From: Natranaerovirga pectinivora
GTDB lineage: Bacteria; Bacillota; Clostridia; Lachnospirales; DSM-24629
Length of the DNA stretch: 64,000 bases
Direction: 5' to 3'
Assembly (NCBI RefSeq): GCF_004342165.1
Contig: NZ_SMAL01000006.1
Location: 1 to 64,000 of the forward strand
Part shown: one piece after another, positions 62,326-64,000 of the stretch
Layout of the letters: every line of letters starts with the position of its first letter
Position numbering within the stretch: position 1 is the first letter of the stretch
The notes under the pieces: model-generated
What the model was told of the DNA's origin: nothing
The model's database searches: none
The model's input: only the letters and a program-made list of their open reading frames with translations
Translations under genes and position numbers: made by a program

Positions 62326-63006
62326 ATGTTTAAACATGAAAAAAGACTTCTAAGAGATGTAAGAGTCGATGCGCCTAACCCTGCGTATGCTGCATTGTTA
62401 CAAGAGCAGCTTGGTGGCCCTCAAGGGGAACTAAATGCTGCTTTACAATATTTTGCACAAAGTTTTAGAATTAAAGACAAAGAAATAAAAGATCTATTTT
62501 TAGACATTGCAGCTGAAGAACTTGGACATATGGAAATGATCGCAACGACGATAAATATGTTAAATGGACATGATCCAAATGCTATGAATGCCACTGTTGG
62601 CGGTGTAGAAGCTCATGTATTAACAGGATTAGGGCCTATACTTGGAAATGCATCAGGTAATTTATACACAACAGCATATGTAGATCAAACAGGTGACCTT
62701 GCAGCAGATTTATTAACCAATATTGCTGCTGAACAAAGAGCAAAGGTTGTATATGAATACCTCTACAGACAAATACATGATAAAGGTGTAAGAGAAACCA
62801 TTGATTTTCTTTTAAATAGAGAAGAAGCTCATAATACAATGTTTAGAGAAGCATTTAATAGAATAAAAGATACTGGGTCTAATAAAGATTGGGGAATAAC
62901 AGAGGATTCTAAACTATACTTTGATTTATCATCCCCAGGTGGACAATACTTTCATGCTAACAACCCACAGCCACCAAGTTTTAACCCACCAAATCAAGGA
63001 CACTAA
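62326..63006 (+). CDS. Manganese catalase (CotJC-like)
   Basis: Dimanganese catalase, 226 residues. Ligand motifs are GELNAALQYFAQSF (near 34-47), AAEELGHMEM (near 65-74, E and H ligands), AAEQRAKVVYEYL (near 138-150) and REEAHNTMF (near 168-176, E and H). The proline-rich tail (PQPPSFNPPNQGH) is usual for spore-coat-associated relatives. It would remove hydrogen peroxide, without heme, in an anaerobe. AAGGAG lies ahead of the ATG; monocistronic. Confidence 0.93.
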   Translation: MFKHEKRLLRDVRVDAPNPAYAALLQEQLGGPQGELNAALQYFAQSFRIKDKEIKDLFLDIAAEELGHMEMIATTINMLNGHDPNAMNATVGGVEAHVLTGLGPILGNASGNLYTTAYVDQTGDLAADLLTNIAAEQRAKVVYEYLYRQIHDKGVRETIDFLLNREEAHNTMFREAFNRIKDTGSNKDWGITEDSKLYFDLSSPGGQYFHANNPQPPSFNPPNQGH

Positions 63007-63015
63007 AAAACTAGG

Positions 63016-63046
63016 AAACCTTAATGTTTATACATTGAGGTTTTTT
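63016..63046 (+). terminator. Terminator after manganese catalase
   Basis: AACCTTAATGT / ACATTGAGGTT stem, six T residues. Confidence 0.88.
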
Positions 63047-63173
63047 GTTGAATTGATTTAATAAGTAGCTTTTTAATTGCAAGAGAGAAAAAACTTCATC
63101 TTAAAAAACAAATTGACTTTATTTTGTTTACATATATACTTAAAGTTAAGAATGTTAATTAAGGAGGGGTTTT

Positions 63174-63461
63174 GTGATAGATGAGGATAAAAGGGTGATG
63201 CTTCTTGAATTTTCAAGAATTGAAAAAGAACAAAAAGGTTTTAGAAGAAGAGTAGCTATTATTGTGAATTTATTAATGCCTGGATCAGGATTTTATATCT
63301 ATTCAGGCAAATTAAAGGTATCATTAATAGTTTTTGCCATATACACCATTATGCTAATTGGAGCAGCTAAAAACATTACTAGATATGAATTTATGATATA
63401 CCTTGTAACAGCTGTTGTTGTAAAAATAGGTTCAACAATAGCAATAATAGGCAATAATTAA
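63174..63461 (+). CDS. Small two- to three-helix membrane protein
   Basis: 95 residues. A charged N terminus (residues 1-27) is followed by hydrophobic stretches at about 28-62 (IIVNLLMPGSGFYIYSGKLKVSLIVFAIYTIML) and 72-93. The MPGSGFYIYSGK turn between helices recalls TM2-domain-like proteins, which have a G-x-G-x-F/H-x-FYLG hairpin. Function unknown. The start is GTG with AAGGAGG upstream. Confidence 0.7.
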   Translation: MIDEDKRVMLLEFSRIEKEQKGFRRRVAIIVNLLMPGSGFYIYSGKLKVSLIVFAIYTIMLIGAAKNITRYEFMIYLVTAVVVKIGSTIAIIGNN

Positions 63462-63500
63462 TTAATAGATTGGGTTAGATTATAATATACATAGTATAAG

Positions 63501-63528
63501 ATATTAGGTTAGTGTCCTAATATTTTTA
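63501..63528 (+). terminator. Terminator after the small membrane protein
   Basis: ATATTAGG / CCTAATAT stem with a seven-base loop and T-rich tail. Confidence 0.8.
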
Positions 63529-63563
63529 TTAAACCATATATCACAATATATAAATATAACGTA

Positions 63564-63592
63564 TTGATAATGATTTTTAACTATGATAAAAT
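63564..63592 (+). promoter_or_regulatory. Promoter of the ccdA-like gene
   Basis: TTGATA (63564-63569), 17 bp, TGA-TAAAAT (63584-63592). Confidence 0.5.
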
Positions 63593-63620
63593 TAAAGAGA
63601 TAGGAGGCAGGAGATAGGAT

Positions 63621-64000
63621 ATGAATAGTTTAATTCAATTAGATGTAAATGGCTTTATGGTTTTTTGGGGAGGAATAGTATCCTTTTTATCGCCTTGTAT
63701 TTTCCCGTTATTACCAGTGTATTTTAGTATGTTAGCAGGTAGTCAAATTGGGTCAGAAGATTTTGATCAAAAGGCAAAAAGAGATCTGATTTTTAATTCA
63801 ATTGCTTTTTTACTAGGAATTTCCCTAGTATTTATAATCATTGGTATTACGGCTAATGCAATAGGAAGAGGCCTACTCCAATATATGGACATTATAAGAA
63901 AGGCAGGAGGCATCTTTGTAATTTTCCTTGGTTTCAATTATATAGGATTAATTAATATTAAATTCATTAATAAAGAAAAAAAGTATAGGCTAAACAAATA
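63621..64000 (+). CDS. CcdA/DsbD-type membrane protein (cut by window edge)
   Basis: The first 126 codons of an open frame that continues past the end. GGAGGCAGGAG precedes ATG 63621. The first helix has the CcdA motif FLSPCIFPLLPVYF with its redox cysteine near residue 23. Two further helices follow (FNSIAFLLGISLVFIIIG; GGIFVIFLGFNYIGL). CcdA-like proteins pass electrons across the membrane to extracytoplasmic thioredoxin-like proteins. The second cysteine helix lies beyond the edge. Confidence 0.88.
   Translation, partial: MNSLIQLDVNGFMVFWGGIVSFLSPCIFPLLPVYFSMLAGSQIGSEDFDQKAKRDLIFNSIAFLLGISLVFIIIGITANAIGRGLLQYMDIIRKAGGIFVIFLGFNYIGLINIKFINKEKKYRLNK

Noticed and set aside
1-64000. tRNA, rRNA, prophage, insertion-sequence transposase or toxin-antitoxin genes
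   Set aside because: I looked on both strands for recognisable motifs and found none; the palindromic elements are the only candidates for mobile DNA.

Overview
The window is chromosomal DNA from a low-GC, Gram-positive, spore-forming-type anaerobe of the class Clostridia. The evidence is strong A/T bias, AGGAGG-type ribosome binding sites, frequent TTG and GTG starts, and Firmicutes gene order (ftsE-ftsX-ctp-minJ-like-uvrB-uvrA; hprK, murB-rapZ-whiA-crh). I cannot name the genus. No rRNA, tRNA, CRISPR array, prophage or transposase gene was found. One gene (ccdA-like) runs off the right edge.

Layout. 0-7 kb: a PucR/CdaR-type regulator, then division genes ftsE, ftsX, an EnvC-like M23 peptidase, a carboxyl-terminal processing protease and a MinJ-like PDZ membrane protein. 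7-12 kb: uvrB-uvrA behind a LexA-type box and a tandem palindromic repeat. 12-24 kb: SemiSWEET, a biotin locus (bioY, bioB) with a BirA operator, a double P-loop ATPase, a BmrCD-type heterodimeric ABC exporter, an NSS transporter with a 28-residue small subunit, a secreted alkaline phosphatase and a YibE/F permease. 24-31 kb: uvrC, hprK, murB, rapZ, whiA, a Crh-type HPr and a betaine-binding-type lipoprotein.

31-59 kb is the most distinctive part: a nearly continuous sulfur assimilation and siroheme region. It holds metN-metI-metQ, a YeiH-type transporter with a 59-residue membrane microprotein, a sulfur-carrier cassette (ThiS-like carrier with a C-terminal extension, ThiF/MoeB-like activating enzyme, JAMM protease), a sulfite reductase fused to a TusA-like domain, cysK, a MetY-type sulfhydrylase, an unknown protein, an SLC13 anion permease, cysC, an AprA-like flavoprotein and AprB-like ferredoxin, cysD and cysNC. 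A tetrapyrrole set follows (CbiK-like chelatase, hemA, precorrin-2 dehydrogenase, hemC, cobA-hemD, hemB, hemL). Read together: sulfate enters, is activated to APS by CysD/CysN, reduced to sulfite by the Apr pair and to sulfide by the siroheme enzyme. Sulfide is then fixed by CysK or MetY, possibly through a protein thiocarboxylate on the carrier. The tetrapyrrole genes would supply the siroheme.

59-64 kb: a reverse-strand Ntn-type hydrolase behind two BlaI/CopY-type operator boxes, a proline-rich coat-like protein, a ferritin-like protein, a cold-shock protein, a manganese catalase, a small membrane protein and the start of ccdA.

Four patterns cut across genes. (1) A 19-bp inverted repeat (ACATA-N9-TATGT) lies just downstream of the predicted promoters of three sulfur transcription units. 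(2) Palindromic intergenic elements occur throughout; six of them share the core CCATCCTTGGCT. (3) Coding sequence next to many of these elements between 41 and 58.5 kb switches to G- and T-ending codons, within single genes. (4) The CysNC kinase domain is degenerate while a separate intact CysC is present.
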